Shown: piece by piece, positions 1-10,665 of the stretch | Layout: every line of letters starts with the position of its first letter | How positions within the stretch are numbered: the stretch's first letter is position 1 | Assembly: GCA_000697665.1 (NCBI GenBank) | Contig: KL197718.1 | Location: 999,099-1,063,098 of the forward strand | Length of the DNA: 64,000 bases | Source of the DNA: Jaapia argillacea MUCL 33604 | Taxonomy: Eukaryota; Basidiomycota; Agaricomycetes; Jaapiales; Jaapiaceae | Direction: 5' to 3' | Notes under the pieces: generated by a model | Database searches by the model: none | The model's input: only the letters and a program-made list of their open reading frames with translations | What the model was told of the DNA's origin: nothing | Translations under genes and position numbers: made by a program

Positions 1-2040
1 CTCAGAAGACAACAGTGGAGCGGCTAAAAAAAATAGAACTGATTACGCTCTGATTGTCAGGCTCCGTGAAGGAGGAGACAGGTTCAACGAGCTGGCCAAC
101 AAAAGCACCATCGGTGTTGAATCAGAGTTCTGCATGGGTGATTAGTTTGTGATTCAGGAGACTAAAAGTGGATTTCTTACTGGGGAGGTTGTTACAATTG
201 AAGATCTTGGCATGCCATTCAAATTCTGCAGTCAAGAAGTTGCCAATCTTGAGTAGCAGCAACCTGTGTCACAAGTCGCGCTCATTGCATTGCTCAGCAG
301 ATGGAGAGGGGTCACCGAATGTGTGCATCTGGAGGATAGCGAGGTGGGTGTTTGAGGCAGAGAGACGGCCCTACGCAGTGTAAGATGTCAGACTAGATCA
401 CAAGCAGCCATAAAGCAAAACAAAACCATCCTTACCTCAAAGGCAATCTTAGATAAGCCGCAGCCAAGGTAAGTCCCATATGGAAGTGAAACGTCCAAGC
501 CAGCCTTCTCCATCTCCCGGTGTCGTCTCATGTCAGCCTGCCAGTCCCTGGCGACTAAGATAACTTCTGCTTCATCATCTTTGGAGATGGTTGGGATCCC
601 TTTGCTGTTGACCTCATAAGAAATTTGCTTGAATGAGAACTGATCATAGATAACTTGGGGACTTGGAGGATCATCTTCAGGATCATCCTCAATGGGAGTG
701 GTCTTCAGTTTGCGCATTGCACTGATGTAGCGCATTGCAGGTGGTGAAAATGTTGATGCAGCTGGAAGTCTTTGATGAGCTTTGCAAATGGCCAAGATAG
801 GATGAACAGACCTGCTCAGCGCTTGCACTTTGAGGGCAATTGACAGGGGTAATCATCCTCCTCATCTTCTGACTTCTGAATTACTGTAATAAGTAGAACA
901 AAGGGGGGGGTCTTTGTATTGAACATACAGGAGGGATCTCATATACATAAAGACAGAGGCTCAATTTATTCCCTTGTGAATCCTGGGACAATAGGCATTG
1001 ATGGTCATGGCAGGCTTTGTGAAACTGCAGTAGACCCATCATCAAATTGTCATTTCGGATATGGTGCAATTTGTTGGTGGATTTCACGATCTGAAATTGG
1101 ATCTTCTCTCTGCAAGAAGGGACCATGTTACCCATAGTTTCCGTCATCATGTGCAGTCCACTTACTGTTCAAATATCAACCTAGGATACTGATCTTTACA
1201 TGCAGAGTTCTTATAAAGTTTGCCAGCGTCTGTGAGGAGTGAGTCTAAAACAGAATCAAGCCCATCATTGATACCAAAAATGTTGGAGATGGATGCAAGG
1301 GGCAACTAGCAATGGACTTTAAGTAATGGACAAGATACCAACAGTTCACACACCTTGTGTGGTCCTTTCTTACTGCCTCCAATGGGCAACGGATACAGCC
1401 AAGGTGTTGCAGTGACACTCATCAACTCGTTGGCTTGCAACATCTTCATCATGTTTATCTTCTGCTTCATGGCTGTTGCTTTGCTAGCGTTTGTGTTTTG
1501 AGTCCAAGGTCACAGGCAAAACTGGGATGCTGACTGCTCGTGGTGGAGGCAACGTTCATTGACTTGTGAAAGGAGCGGATGGTCATTGCCACTAGCTGAT
1601 TTGAACATTAGTCTAAACATTTGATGGCGTTGTGATCATGTACTGGTGTCAACATCTTGGCGTGCTGATGGGGCTGAAGAACATTACCAGAGATACATCT
1701 GTGGTGCGTTGAGAGCAATAGATGTACACATACCTGTCCCAATTCGATGCTGGCAGGCAGGACAAACCACAGACAGAACACCAATGCAACCACATAGAGT
1801 ACATTGGAGAAGTTTCTAGAGATCATTCAACTGGTGAGGATCATGATCAAAGCTTCACCGTGCATGTTCTTACTTACATCTATCAGTGAGATGTCACCTG
1901 GCAACATACCCTCCTTCTTCTTGCACTTGCTACACAAAGGTTTTGAAGGATCACCATAGGGAAATGTTTGACCACAAATGCCTTGGCACTCCAATAGCCC
2001 ATCATTCATCTCCACTGAACCGCTGTTTGAGAACATGGTT
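1..2040 (-). CDS. alpha-type protein kinase-like gene, 3' end beyond left edge
   Basis: Minus-strand exons resemble Agaricomycete alpha-kinase proteins. The exon at 828-438 ends with YGTYLGCGLSKIAFE, the shape of the first strand and glycine-rich turn of an alpha-kinase domain, followed by a plausible GTAAGG donor. Continuation near 372-130 contains NERDL and, after a likely intron, KIGNFLTAEFEWHAK, like the helix that follows in this family. Upstream, 2036-1827 encodes CQGICGQTFPYGDPSKPLC plus SKCKKKEG, the paired-Cys finger that often opens these proteins. The exons between (about 1150-880 and 1826-1608) are unclear. The catalytic C-lobe would lie left of base 1. CpG is scarce here, so the gene may be decayed. 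I infer family membership; the exon chain and intactness are uncertain. Confidence 0.5.
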
Positions 2041-2343
2041 GAGGAGAAGGGTAACCATCAATGTGAGGACACACTGACCATCTTATACGATTCACAAACC
2101 AACCTGTGCCAAATTCACAGAAAACCATTGAATGTGAAGGAAAAGAAAGGAAGCATCAGTCACCTAACTGGATGGCTGAAACAGCAGCGAAGCAGATGGG
2201 AAAGCTCAAATTTAGCAACATGAAATTAATGGAGGGAACGGTGATGAACCACACACTGACAAATGACTTGATCCTTGGGCGGGAGGCTGAAGCTAGACAT
2301 GACCATCAGACAACTTAGTTTTCAGCAAATAAAGACAGTATAA

Positions 2344-3700
2344 TCATTCTGGATACATGATAGGGAGCATTTCCAAAAAGACTTCCCAAACATTTTGGAA
2401 TGTGAGCATGCCAAATGACAGTGAGTCAAAAACAGCTGTTGTGCATGTCGCATATTTCACACTGACAAACTGGATCAAATCCTCTCCCCCAAGTTCATCC
2501 ATTAGTTGGCAAATGAGATTGCGGTTGACAGGTTGGAGGCATTGCTGACCACTGAATTGGTCATATAGACTATATGCAACATTTGGAGAAACACCAGATG
2601 GAAGTAACTTGTTCTTGTCATACCGAATCTTGTGGTTGTTAAATCGTTCCATCTGCTTGTCAAGCTCTTTCTGAATAAGAGTAGACCACAGCCATTGAAC
2701 CAGTTCACTATGGACAGAGGATCAGGCTCGTAACCAACACAAACAAAAAAACCACTTACTATTCACAGGGATTACTTGGATTGTAAATATCCTTCCCCAC
2801 ATTCCAGAAAAGTTTTACATCTTCCCCAAACTCAATCCGAAGGCAAAGCCACCCTCATTTGATGGTGATATTATTGATACTACAGAGAAAGCGGTGGGCA
2901 GGCAGCTCTGTAAGGGGAAGATCAGAAGCAAATGCTTCCCTAGACTATGATTGAGCAACGAGGACACTCATGGATCTGAATGTGGGTGAACCATAATGCA
3001 CCACCGAAGCTGTATACCATTGTTGTTTCCAAGCCGCAACCAGTTGTCATTTGGATGGGAACACCTACGACTGTTCAGAGAGTGGAACACAGAAACGGCA
3101 AGATAACAAAACATACCACTGAGCTTCAACATGAGAGAAAGGTAGATATATGCAATTGATAGCTTCAGCCAGTTGTTTGGCACAACCCATGCCCCAAGCC
3201 ACTTTCCGACTGACCAAATCTCAGACACCCCAGATCAGAAAGCCAATACAGTTGAGTTTGTTGTGGCCATCACCACTCCATTCATGGTTCGGTCTGAGGA
3301 CAACTAAAGGGACTCAATGAACTTTCTTTGCGTTTGGATCACGCAGTGCAAACCCATCTGGGTCGAGGAGCTGCATTTCTTCCATGATGCTATCCCTAAG
3401 ATGTGTGAGCCCACAATCAGAGAGAAGAAAAGCAAAGAATAACTACCTTGTCAGGTGGATTCCCATGTCGAAGGCAATCCATTCCTTAATCAGTTGAGGG
3501 CTGTGGGTACAAGATGGATTATTGGACATTTGATCAATAACCAGCTGGCAATGTTGAGACTCATGTAGCATCCTCATCTGAACACCACTTCCAAAAAGGC
3601 CAAGTTGTTTCAGCTGGCGTGATATTGAAGATTCACTGATGTCCTGGGTTGTTGTCACACAACACATAGAAGATATTTGATTCACATACCTCATTGTAAT
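2344..3700 (-). pseudogene. integrase-core (rve-like) gene, fossil
   Basis: The minus strand carries pieces in the usual order of the Agaricomycete integrase-core family. A helix-turn-helix-like segment (SSISRQLKQLGLFG, near 3620) comes first, then DPDGFALRDPNAKK and HEWSGDGHNKL (about 3360-3260), KWLGAWVVPNN (near 3190), and a C-terminal piece with NNHKIRYDKNKLLPSGVSPN (2652-2344). The HEWSGDGH stretch holds the first acidic residue expected of the DDE fold. The copy is broken by several lesions and looks old; CpG is almost absent. A small MITE lies just upstream. Whether the ancestor was a transposon gene or a domesticated one cannot be told from this sequence. Confidence 0.65.
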
Positions 3701-3758
3701 GCCATGGACTGTGAGTAAGAGGCTCCTAAGGAGAGTTCATGAAGTAATCCCTTGTCAA

Positions 3759-3938
3759 TAGGGAGTTTGCACAAGAGCAAAATTTACTCTACAAATTTGT
3801 ACGTTTGCACATACCAAATATAGCGCTATAATGCCAAAAATGGCAGTTTTGGCAGGGGAAATGTTATGCTTCAGCGTGTGAAATATTACACTTTGTAGCA
3901 CGAAATTTGCCAAAAATGGCTCTTGTGTAAACTCCCTA
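3759..3938. mobile_element. 176-bp MITE with 18-bp inverted ends
   Basis: The sequence begins GGGAGTTTGCACAAGAGC at 3761 and ends with its reverse complement (one mismatch) at 3936. A TA dinucleotide lies at each side (3759-3760 and 3937-3938), consistent with a TA target duplication of the Tc1/mariner type. No coding capacity is visible. The interior is AT-rich. Confidence 0.65.
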
Positions 3939-3979
3939 ATGATATTCCTTGAGAAAATCGGTGACATGAGGGTCATCAC

Positions 3980-5060
3980 GAGGAGCTACATAACGAAGTA
4001 TTAGAGAATGGAAACAAGAGAGCTAAAGAATGTACGACAATCTTTGTATTGGTTTTTGCCACTTGGATTACGGTTGAACTCAGACATTGTGGCAGGTTAA
4101 GATGCCATACCACTACTACTAGAGAGGATTCCACAGAACGGTGCACTATTTGTGACACATCATGGTTGGATTTCACCCAAATATTAGACCAAATAAATGC
4201 AAATACTAGTCGTAATGCTCCAGGTTGCATATATCTCTTGGCATTTGAATTGGTGATGTACATTGTACAAGTGAGAGGCAGCAGAATCAGCTTTGTCATA
4301 CAGTAACACAGGGAGCTGTGGACAGGGAGCACTCACATTGTACAAGGGATGGAGTTGACTTAGGTGTGAGTTTGGCGATCTACAGAGCTGAGAGCCAATA
4401 AGTAAACATTAAATTACAACAACAGAAGTCATGGAACTGGGAACACGAGCACAAAATTAGACCTGACCATGCTCATCAACTGTACTGAGCAAATGATGGA
4501 CATTGCCATCCATTGGATCATGACACTCAGTGCTTTTTGTGTATGTTACTCTTGATTTCCCCTCTTTGTTTCTTTGTTATGAGAGGGAACAAGAATGTTG
4601 GGGATAGGCCTATGCCCAATACCACTCACAATAAGGTCTATGCCCTAGTCTTCTAAAGTGTTCTAGTTATTCTGAGGTATATTGGGACAAGTGCATGCAC
4701 TAGCCCTGACCAGATGGTCAATTTACCGCTTATCTAAATTGGATATTCTTTGAGGTGTTGTGCTTTAGCTTTGAACTGAATTGTGATACTTTCAAAAGCC
4801 TCTGTATCCTCATGTGTGAACTGATGATGATGAGAGAACCTCCATATCAGGGAATGCAGCATACAAGCATATAGAAGTAACCAGGACAAAGAGAAGGTTG
4901 GCACAAGAGAATATACCAGTTGGATGCATTACTAGATGAAGGCGATTCAACAGTGCAGGCAGCTCTGTATGTGACATTGATTCTTGCCACTTTGCCACAC
5001 CTCCACAGCGCTGCCCATTCTCAAGTGAACATACCCAGATGCGTGCTCCCAAGTCAGTAC
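3980..5060. other. stretch with no gene recognised
   Basis: Only short open frames occur on either strand and none resembles a known protein. The stretch is AT-rich and CpG-poor, like the rest of the first 9 kb. It would hold the 5' part of the integrase-core gene if that gene was ever complete, but I cannot see it. Confidence 0.4.
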
Positions 5061-5655
5061 AGGGCTTTGTGGTGGATGATCAATGAGAGTGATCATCCAA
5101 TACTGATTTTCGCACTTATTCACTGAGATTGTGGAGCATGATGGTAGTCACTAAGGCAGCATAAGATAGAAGAAAAAGAGGTGCCAATGACAGAATCGCA
5201 GAAACGAAACTGGCCTTCCTGAAGACAAGGACAAGGGGAAGCAAAGTCAGTCTAGGAACCATTCCCAAGGATCTAAGGGGGCAAGGGCACCACTGGCAGG
5301 ATTCCCTCAAGATCATCATTGCTAGGGGTGGGTATACCACTCTGTGGCGGAGGAGCATTCTACATGAGGGTGATCATCCAACACCCATTTTTGAACCCAC
5401 TCACTGAGATCGTAGAAGTTCGATACTTGTCGCGAAGACACATTTGATGATATGTATAAGGAAAACAGGTGCTGACAATAAGCAGAAAACAACAAATGGG
5501 GATCGGGGAAACGAAAACCAAGCTAAAAATGCAGCTTCCCAGCGATTACAGATGAAAGGACATGAGAACACGACTGGTAAAAATATGAAGGCTGCATGTA
5601 TGGTTCATCACTGAGCCTCTATCACCACGCTGCTCCCCTCTCCTCTCCTCAAAAA
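5061..5655 (+). repeat. two tandem copies of an unclassified dispersed repeat
   Basis: A first copy starts near 5061 (TTTGTGGTGGATGATC) and runs to about 5320 (ACCACTGGCAGG); a second runs 5331-5655. Both carry a palindromic head in which GATGATC and GATCATCC flank a short variable core, then ATTTGATGATATGTATAAGG-like sequence, then an A-rich tail. Relatives lie at 9346-9775 and, inverted, at 15165-15675. No TIRs, polymerase III boxes or coding frame are convincing. Compared with the 9-kb copy this pair has lost most CpG sites to TpG or CpA. Confidence 0.7.
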
Positions 5656-5960
5656 AGAGATGCACTCAACTCCTGCCTCCAGCCCTCATCTCTACACCAG
5701 TTAATAACTCAGAGATGTGACAAAATGTGACAAAGCCAGCCACAACCCCTCCAAAACAAAGATTAGATCTCTCGGCACAAGGGTATTGTCAAAACATAGA
5801 GACAGAGATGACTCACATGACGCCCGCTAACATCCCAACTTGGCTGGGTTCATTAATGATTACTGGTAGATCCATGAGGTAGTGACCATGCCAAGTGCTG
5901 GGAGTAGCACTGGAGTTTATATGATATAAGGAAGATTCAGCTAGGGCAATGTCAACCAGG
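5331..5960 (+). repeat. segmental duplicate of 9346-10080
   Basis: Beyond the repeat's A-rich tail, the two loci stay collinear (CTCAACTCCTGCCTCCAGCC, then a GGCTGGGTTCATCA-like stretch, then GGAGTAGCRCTGGAGTTT) until about 5960 here and 10080 there. The block is therefore larger than the dispersed repeat alone. The 9-kb copy carries an extra stretch of about 60 bases near 9585-9645. No gene is evident inside. Confidence 0.75.
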
Positions 5961-6284
5961 TTCTGCTGTATGGAGGCTGGTGCAACAATGAGGGTCGTTG
6001 GAACTGTCAATCTTCTACCACATAAATAGTGGGCTGAGATTGATTTCTGGGTCGACAGCTGGGGTGAATTAAAGGAGCCAGATACATTTGAGGGATTGAG
6101 AGGTTTTGACTATGGTGGTGGGAGGGGGAGAGTGGTGGTTGTAACATTGAAGTTGGATACAGAGCATGTTTGTGACTATGAGCATGACATGTGTGATGCT
6201 ATGTGAAGTTGAGCGATGTGCAGGTTGTTGTCTGTCAAGTAATCCCATCACTGTCACTCCAACCCAAGTTGTCCAGCTTTCAAA

Positions 6285-6294
6285 ATGGCTTCCC
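6285..6294 (+). other. upstream duplicate of the first exon of F-box copy A
   Basis: ATGGCTTCCC followed by GTGAGT repeats the arrangement of the 10-nt first exon at 6462-6471. The downstream sequence (GGTCACTCAG, then AATAAGTTCCAT) is also repeated with a period of about 177 bp. Copies B (21945-21936) and C (27052-27043) have the same upstream ATG-plus-donor. It may be an alternative first exon or simply a tandem duplication. Confidence 0.45.
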
Positions 6295-6461
6295 GTGAGT
6301 CACCAATGTTATAGTTCATACCAAGCATAAGGTCACTCAGAAACGACCAATAAGTTCCATACATGGATGAATATGCAAGGCATCTCAGCAACTACATTGA
6401 CGTCATTTCCCATCAAGAGATAATCCCAGTACTCTCGCTCCCCTACCTCCCTAAAGTCAAG

Positions 6462-8096
6462 ATGGGTACCTGTGGGTTTCTATGTGTCATTCCAATGAAA
6501 CGGTCACTCAGATATAGCCCATAAGTTCCATCCATGAAGAACAGTAACATGGATCTAAAACCCTTCCTTGAGGCTTTGCACTCAAACTTGACATCATTCC
6601 CTGGCATCAATCTTTCAAGCAAAATACTCCAAGCAGAAAATGACATCAATGCCTTTAATGCTCGCATGGAAGAGCTCCAGGCAGAAATGGACCACATTTC
6701 TCAGCAGTTGGAGTTAGCTCATCAGCAGATGGATGTCTTCACATCGTTCTCTTCCCCCATTCACCAACTTCCTCCAGAAATCCTGGCCAAAATCTTTCTA
6801 ATGGCCAGGGCTCCCATCACACATCTCGATCCCATTTAGGATCCATTCATACAAGTCTGCAGGTACTGGAGGCGGGTTGGGTTCAGTCCTGAAATTTGGT
6901 CTGAGATAGAGGTGAAAGATGTTGATAGACCAAAAGAGAACAGAGTGGTTGAAGCTAGACTGGAGAGTGTGCTCTCTAGATCTGGCAACAACATCCCTTT
7001 GAAAATCACTGCGAGAGCCGTAGCTCACTATAATACACCTGGAGCAAAATTTTTCAGCACACACTGTCCACATGTTCACTGATTTCGAAATGTTTCCCTC
7101 TGCAATCAAGGTTGTGACTCCACAGATCTGATCACTCTCTTGCAGAACATGGCAAGTGGCAGCCCTCTTCTTGAGACCCTCTCGATTCACCAATCAAACA
7201 TACAGAGAGGACTCCCCATGACGTCATTACATGATATCAAGATTTTCACAGTGCTGAGATTGAAATCTCTTTCTCTCTGTGGATACTGGTACCCCTCCCA
7301 CCTATGCTTTCCTTGGCATCAGTTGACTCACCTCTGGCTTGGTGACATGATCCCTGCAGACTCTCCAGGTGCATATGCCTTCCAGACATGTTTTGAAGTC
7401 ATAAGACAATGCGTTGAGCTTACCCATTGTTGGATTGTCTGTCCGTATCAGCAACACATGGCTTCAGTAGAATACACCCCAATCGTACTGCCAAAACTCT
7501 ACTTCCTCTCTGTAACCATGACTTCTGATGACATTCTTTTCTTTAGAAGGCTGGAAGCTCTGAATCTCAAGAAGCTTGCATTCGTTGCCTGTGGCTTGGA
7601 CTTGATACAGGCTCTGGGGAATTGGATCAGCTCATCATCACGCACATTCAACAAGTTGACAGCAGACCTCCAGAAGGAGTGGATCGAAATCCTTCCCTGC
7701 TTCTCCACTATCACTGACATTCGTCTCACAATAACCATTCCCATACCTCCAGAAGACAGGAAACTTCTAGAGGCTCTCTGCCCCAACTCTGACAGCTCTG
7801 ATGCAAGTCCATTGGCACATCTGCAGACATTGACCATCTTTATCAAGTGTAGTTGCATAACTGGCAACACCGTGTCTGAGCTGGATGACATGATATGTTT
7901 AGTATCTTTGCATTGCACCCCGTCATACATGGAGCACGAGGCATCAGCTTCATCCACCAACCCTGCTGCCTGTCTCTGCAGTGTTCACATCACAACACCC
8001 AAACTTAACCCAGGAGGGATTCAGCAATATATCCACGATGGGCTTGCAGTATGTGTTGCTTTGGGTCTTGATCTCCATATTGAACCAGACTCATAA
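6462..8096 (+). pseudogene. F-box/LRR-like protein, copy A (broken)
   Basis: By comparison with copies B and C, a 10-nt first exon (6462-6471) is joined across a 54-bp intron to an exon starting at 6526. The product would have an N-terminal coiled coil (AENDINAFNARMEELQAEM) and then an F-box (LPPEILAKIF), the Skp1-binding motif of SCF ubiquitin ligases. A long leucine-rich region would follow, containing LTHCWIVCPYQQ and FLSVTMTSDDILFF and ending DLHIEPDS. At least two in-frame stops break it: TAG after the F-box start (6837-6839) where copy B has GAG, and TGA at about 7079-7081 where the relatives have CGA. CpG is strongly depleted compared with copies B and C. It is a pseudogene of the host's own family. 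Confidence 0.8.
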
Positions 8097-8666
8097 GCCA
8101 AATGTCCCATTTGCCAAAGCAGCTTTGATCTCTGGTGATATGATATCTGGTTATCAGGCAGCTTGTAAGTCGTTCGGATCTCAGGAGTCTATATTGTTAC
8201 TTGTCAGACTGGATCCAACCCACGGAGACTGAACCAGAGTGTACTTTTATTGATGTGACTATGACACCCACATGAGTGTGTTTGAAGTGCCCCAAATCCA
8301 CCAAGCAGTATTATCGAAACCATATAATAAGCACCTCAATCACTTCAAAGCAACAGATCACATATCCATTTCAATGATGCGGTCCATACAGCACAACTCT
8401 GATAAGAATCCCAATTGGCATTAGACTTCTTGCAGTGCACTAGCTCCCTTCTCAGTGGCATGACCTCGTTGGATGCCTGACTTCACAACTCCTCGCCCCT
8501 GACAGAGTGTCAGCATATGACTTGGGCCTTGCATGCTGACAAGAGATTAATTTGTCCCTTGTGTCTTGCAGAGAGGACTCAGGTGCCTGGAGGTTTTAGC
8601 TCGTTGTGGCTATGCCACACCTGTTGCCTTGACAAGTCTAACCATTTCAAGAGCTACACGTGTGTT
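8097..8666. other. intergenic DNA shared with the F-box/protease units
   Basis: No gene is seen. The stretch matches, in opposite orientation, the spacer between F-box and protease at 19080-19680 and 24640-25255, for example GGAGGTTTTAGCTCGT near 8589. After the foldback insertion, homology resumes at 9280-9320 (CCAGCGCGTTG, GGGGCGATGCATTTACCG) and then stops before the protease start codon. Copy A therefore belongs to an inverted, truncated third unit that lacks the protease. Confidence 0.65.
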
Positions 8667-9268
8667 CACACTCCAGATGGGTGAGGATAACCCCCCCTGA
8701 CATATTGTTGGTGAAGCCATCATAATTTGACGAAAATATACCTGTCTGTGGCGCGGGAATGTAGCCAACTGCATAGTTTAGTTATACCATTCAGTATTCC
8801 TGAGCGCCTTAGTCACGTGGCAGAATTCAAACTATATCCTCAAAATATGCCACCTGCCTGTGTCAAGAAAACATATTATAAAAATAATCCTAAGGATATA
8901 CCCCAAGGACAAAGCCATGTGGTAATTTTTGAATAACTCAGTAGCATCGCAAGTAGCAGGACGACTGGCAAGGAGAGGGGAGATAATTAGCATGCCAACT
9001 TATTCAAAAATTACCGCATGGTTTTGTCCTTGGGTCATATTATAAAAATGACCTGAAGGATATGTTTTCTTGACATAGACAAGCAGCATATTTCGAGGAT
9101 ATAGTTTAAATTCTGCCACGTGACTAAGGTGCTGGAATACTGAACAGTATAACTAAACTATGCAGTTGGCTACATTGCTGTGCCACAGAGAGGTATATTT
9201 TCGTCAAATTACGATGGCTTTGCCAACAATACGTCAAGGGGGGTTATCCTCACCCGTCTGCAGTGTCA
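8667..9268. mobile_element. 602-bp foldback (long inverted repeat) element
   Basis: Two arms of about 270 bp (8667-8937 and 8999-9268) are imperfect reverse complements around a loop of about 61 bp. The left arm starts CACACTCCAGATGGGTGAGG and the right arm ends CCTCACCCGTCTGCAGTGTC. GTGTT flanks it on both sides (8662-8666, 9269-9273), a likely 5-bp target duplication. It sits inside a spacer that is uninterrupted in the two related units, which shows it is an insertion. No transposase is encoded, so the superfamily is undetermined. Confidence 0.75.
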
Positions 9269-9345
9269 GTGTTCCCATGCTCCAGCGCGTTGACGCATCT
9301 TGGGGCGATGCATTTACCGTCCAACGATCTAAGGAATCCCTCAAG

Positions 9346-10080
9346 GTCGCCACTCCTAAGGGTGGGTACACTACTCTGTGGCGGAGGAGCGTTCCAGACG
9401 AGAGCGATCATCCAACACTCACTTTTGAACCTACTCACCAAGATCGTAGAAGCTTGATCCTAGTCGTGAAGGACACATTCGATGATATGTATAAGGAACA
9501 CAGGCGCTGACGACAAGCGGAGAGAAAAATGAACGGGGATCATGGAAACGAAAGCCAAGTTGAAAACGCAGCTTCCCAGGACTAGGACGACGGGAATCAC
9601 GGTCAATCGGGGATCCATCCCACAAAATCCGAGGTTGAATTGATTCGATGCATCCCCACATGAATACAGATGAAACGACGTGAGAACGCGACTCGTAAAA
9701 AATCCCTGAAGGTTGCCTGTATGGTTTAGGCCTCCATCGCCACGCTCCCCTCACCCCCCTTAAAAAAAGATTTATACTCAACTCCTGCCTCCAGCCCTCG
9801 TCTCCACGATAATTAATAACTCAGATACGCGACAAAGCCGGCCACAACCCCTCCGAAAGAAAAATTAGATCTCCCAGCACAAGGGCGATGCCAAAGCATA
9901 AAGACGGAGACAACTCGCAGGACGTACGCTGACATCCCAACTCCGAGGCTGGGTTCATCAGTGATTGCCGGTTAGATCCACGACTTAGTGACCGTTCTAG
10001 GTGCTAGGAGTAGCGCTGGAGTTTGTACGATGACAGAAAGGGTAGAAGATCCAGCTGGGGCGATGTCGGTCATTGTGCTG
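9346..10080 (+). repeat. dispersed repeat copy within a duplicated block, CpG-rich version
   Basis: The head (TGTGGCGGAGGAGC, then GATCATCCAACACTCAC) and the body through ATTCGATGATATGTATAAGG to the tail near 9775 match the repeats at 5 kb and 15 kb. The flank to about 10080 matches only the 5-kb block. CpG sites are intact here where the 5-kb copy has TpG or CpA. No gene is evident; open frames on both strands look fortuitous. Confidence 0.7.
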
Positions 10081-10109
10081 AGATGCGACACTGGGGTGCT
10101 GAGGCGTTC

Positions 10110-10623
10110 AAGGAATGGCACCTATCACGTTTTTCCGAATATGGTGGAATCGAGATCGACTCCATAGATGCATAAGTCCCGCAGAGTGAATTTCCGCAGA
10201 GACTCGAAGAACGCATCCACCAAAGCCTCCTCATCACCCTCTTTGTTGCCATCGACATATCGGCGGGGCGTGCTTGGGAAGTGGCCAAGCATGGGTGCCA
10301 ATTGTTTCACGTTCAAAGCGACTTGGGGAGATCCTGTAATGAATCCAAGTCGGAGCAGTTAGTCTTGTACACCACCACGAATGTAGATAGGTCGGGGATA
10401 TTCTTGTTGGGTATCGTACGAGATCGAAAACCCCATCTGTCGGAACAATACGGGCCGTGCGATGCTGCTAACGAGGTTGCGGCGTGTTCTTTGGTCAAGG
10501 ACACTTCCAATGAGTATCGCGTTCCAAACTTCTGAAGGAACGATGTGAGAAAGACCTGCTGTGGAAGCGTAGAACATACTCGAGATAACTGTGGGCCAAA
10601 TACCGTTGTCATATAAATGCAAG
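10110..10623 (-). pseudogene. truncated F-box protein paralogue
   Basis: Minus-strand pieces parallel the neighbouring gene at 12160-10666. An F-box-like segment, VPSEVWNAILIGSVLDQRTR (near 10535-10475), leads to RPVLFRQMGFS. A separate frame (10316-10125) gives EALVDAFFESLRKFTLRDL, matching ALVEAFFTSLAAFKGLRGL of the neighbour. The pieces lie in different frames, and the gene stops at the junction with the repeat block at about 10110. It is probably a tandem duplicate truncated by rearrangement. Confidence 0.6.
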
Positions 10624-10665
10624 TTTCAAAACCACAGGAGTATGACTGAGACGGATCATTAGCGA

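Noticed and set aside
9160-9781. Open frames on both strands over the 9-kb repeat
   Set aside because: The same DNA at 5 kb and 15 kb keeps none of these frames, and no motif is present.
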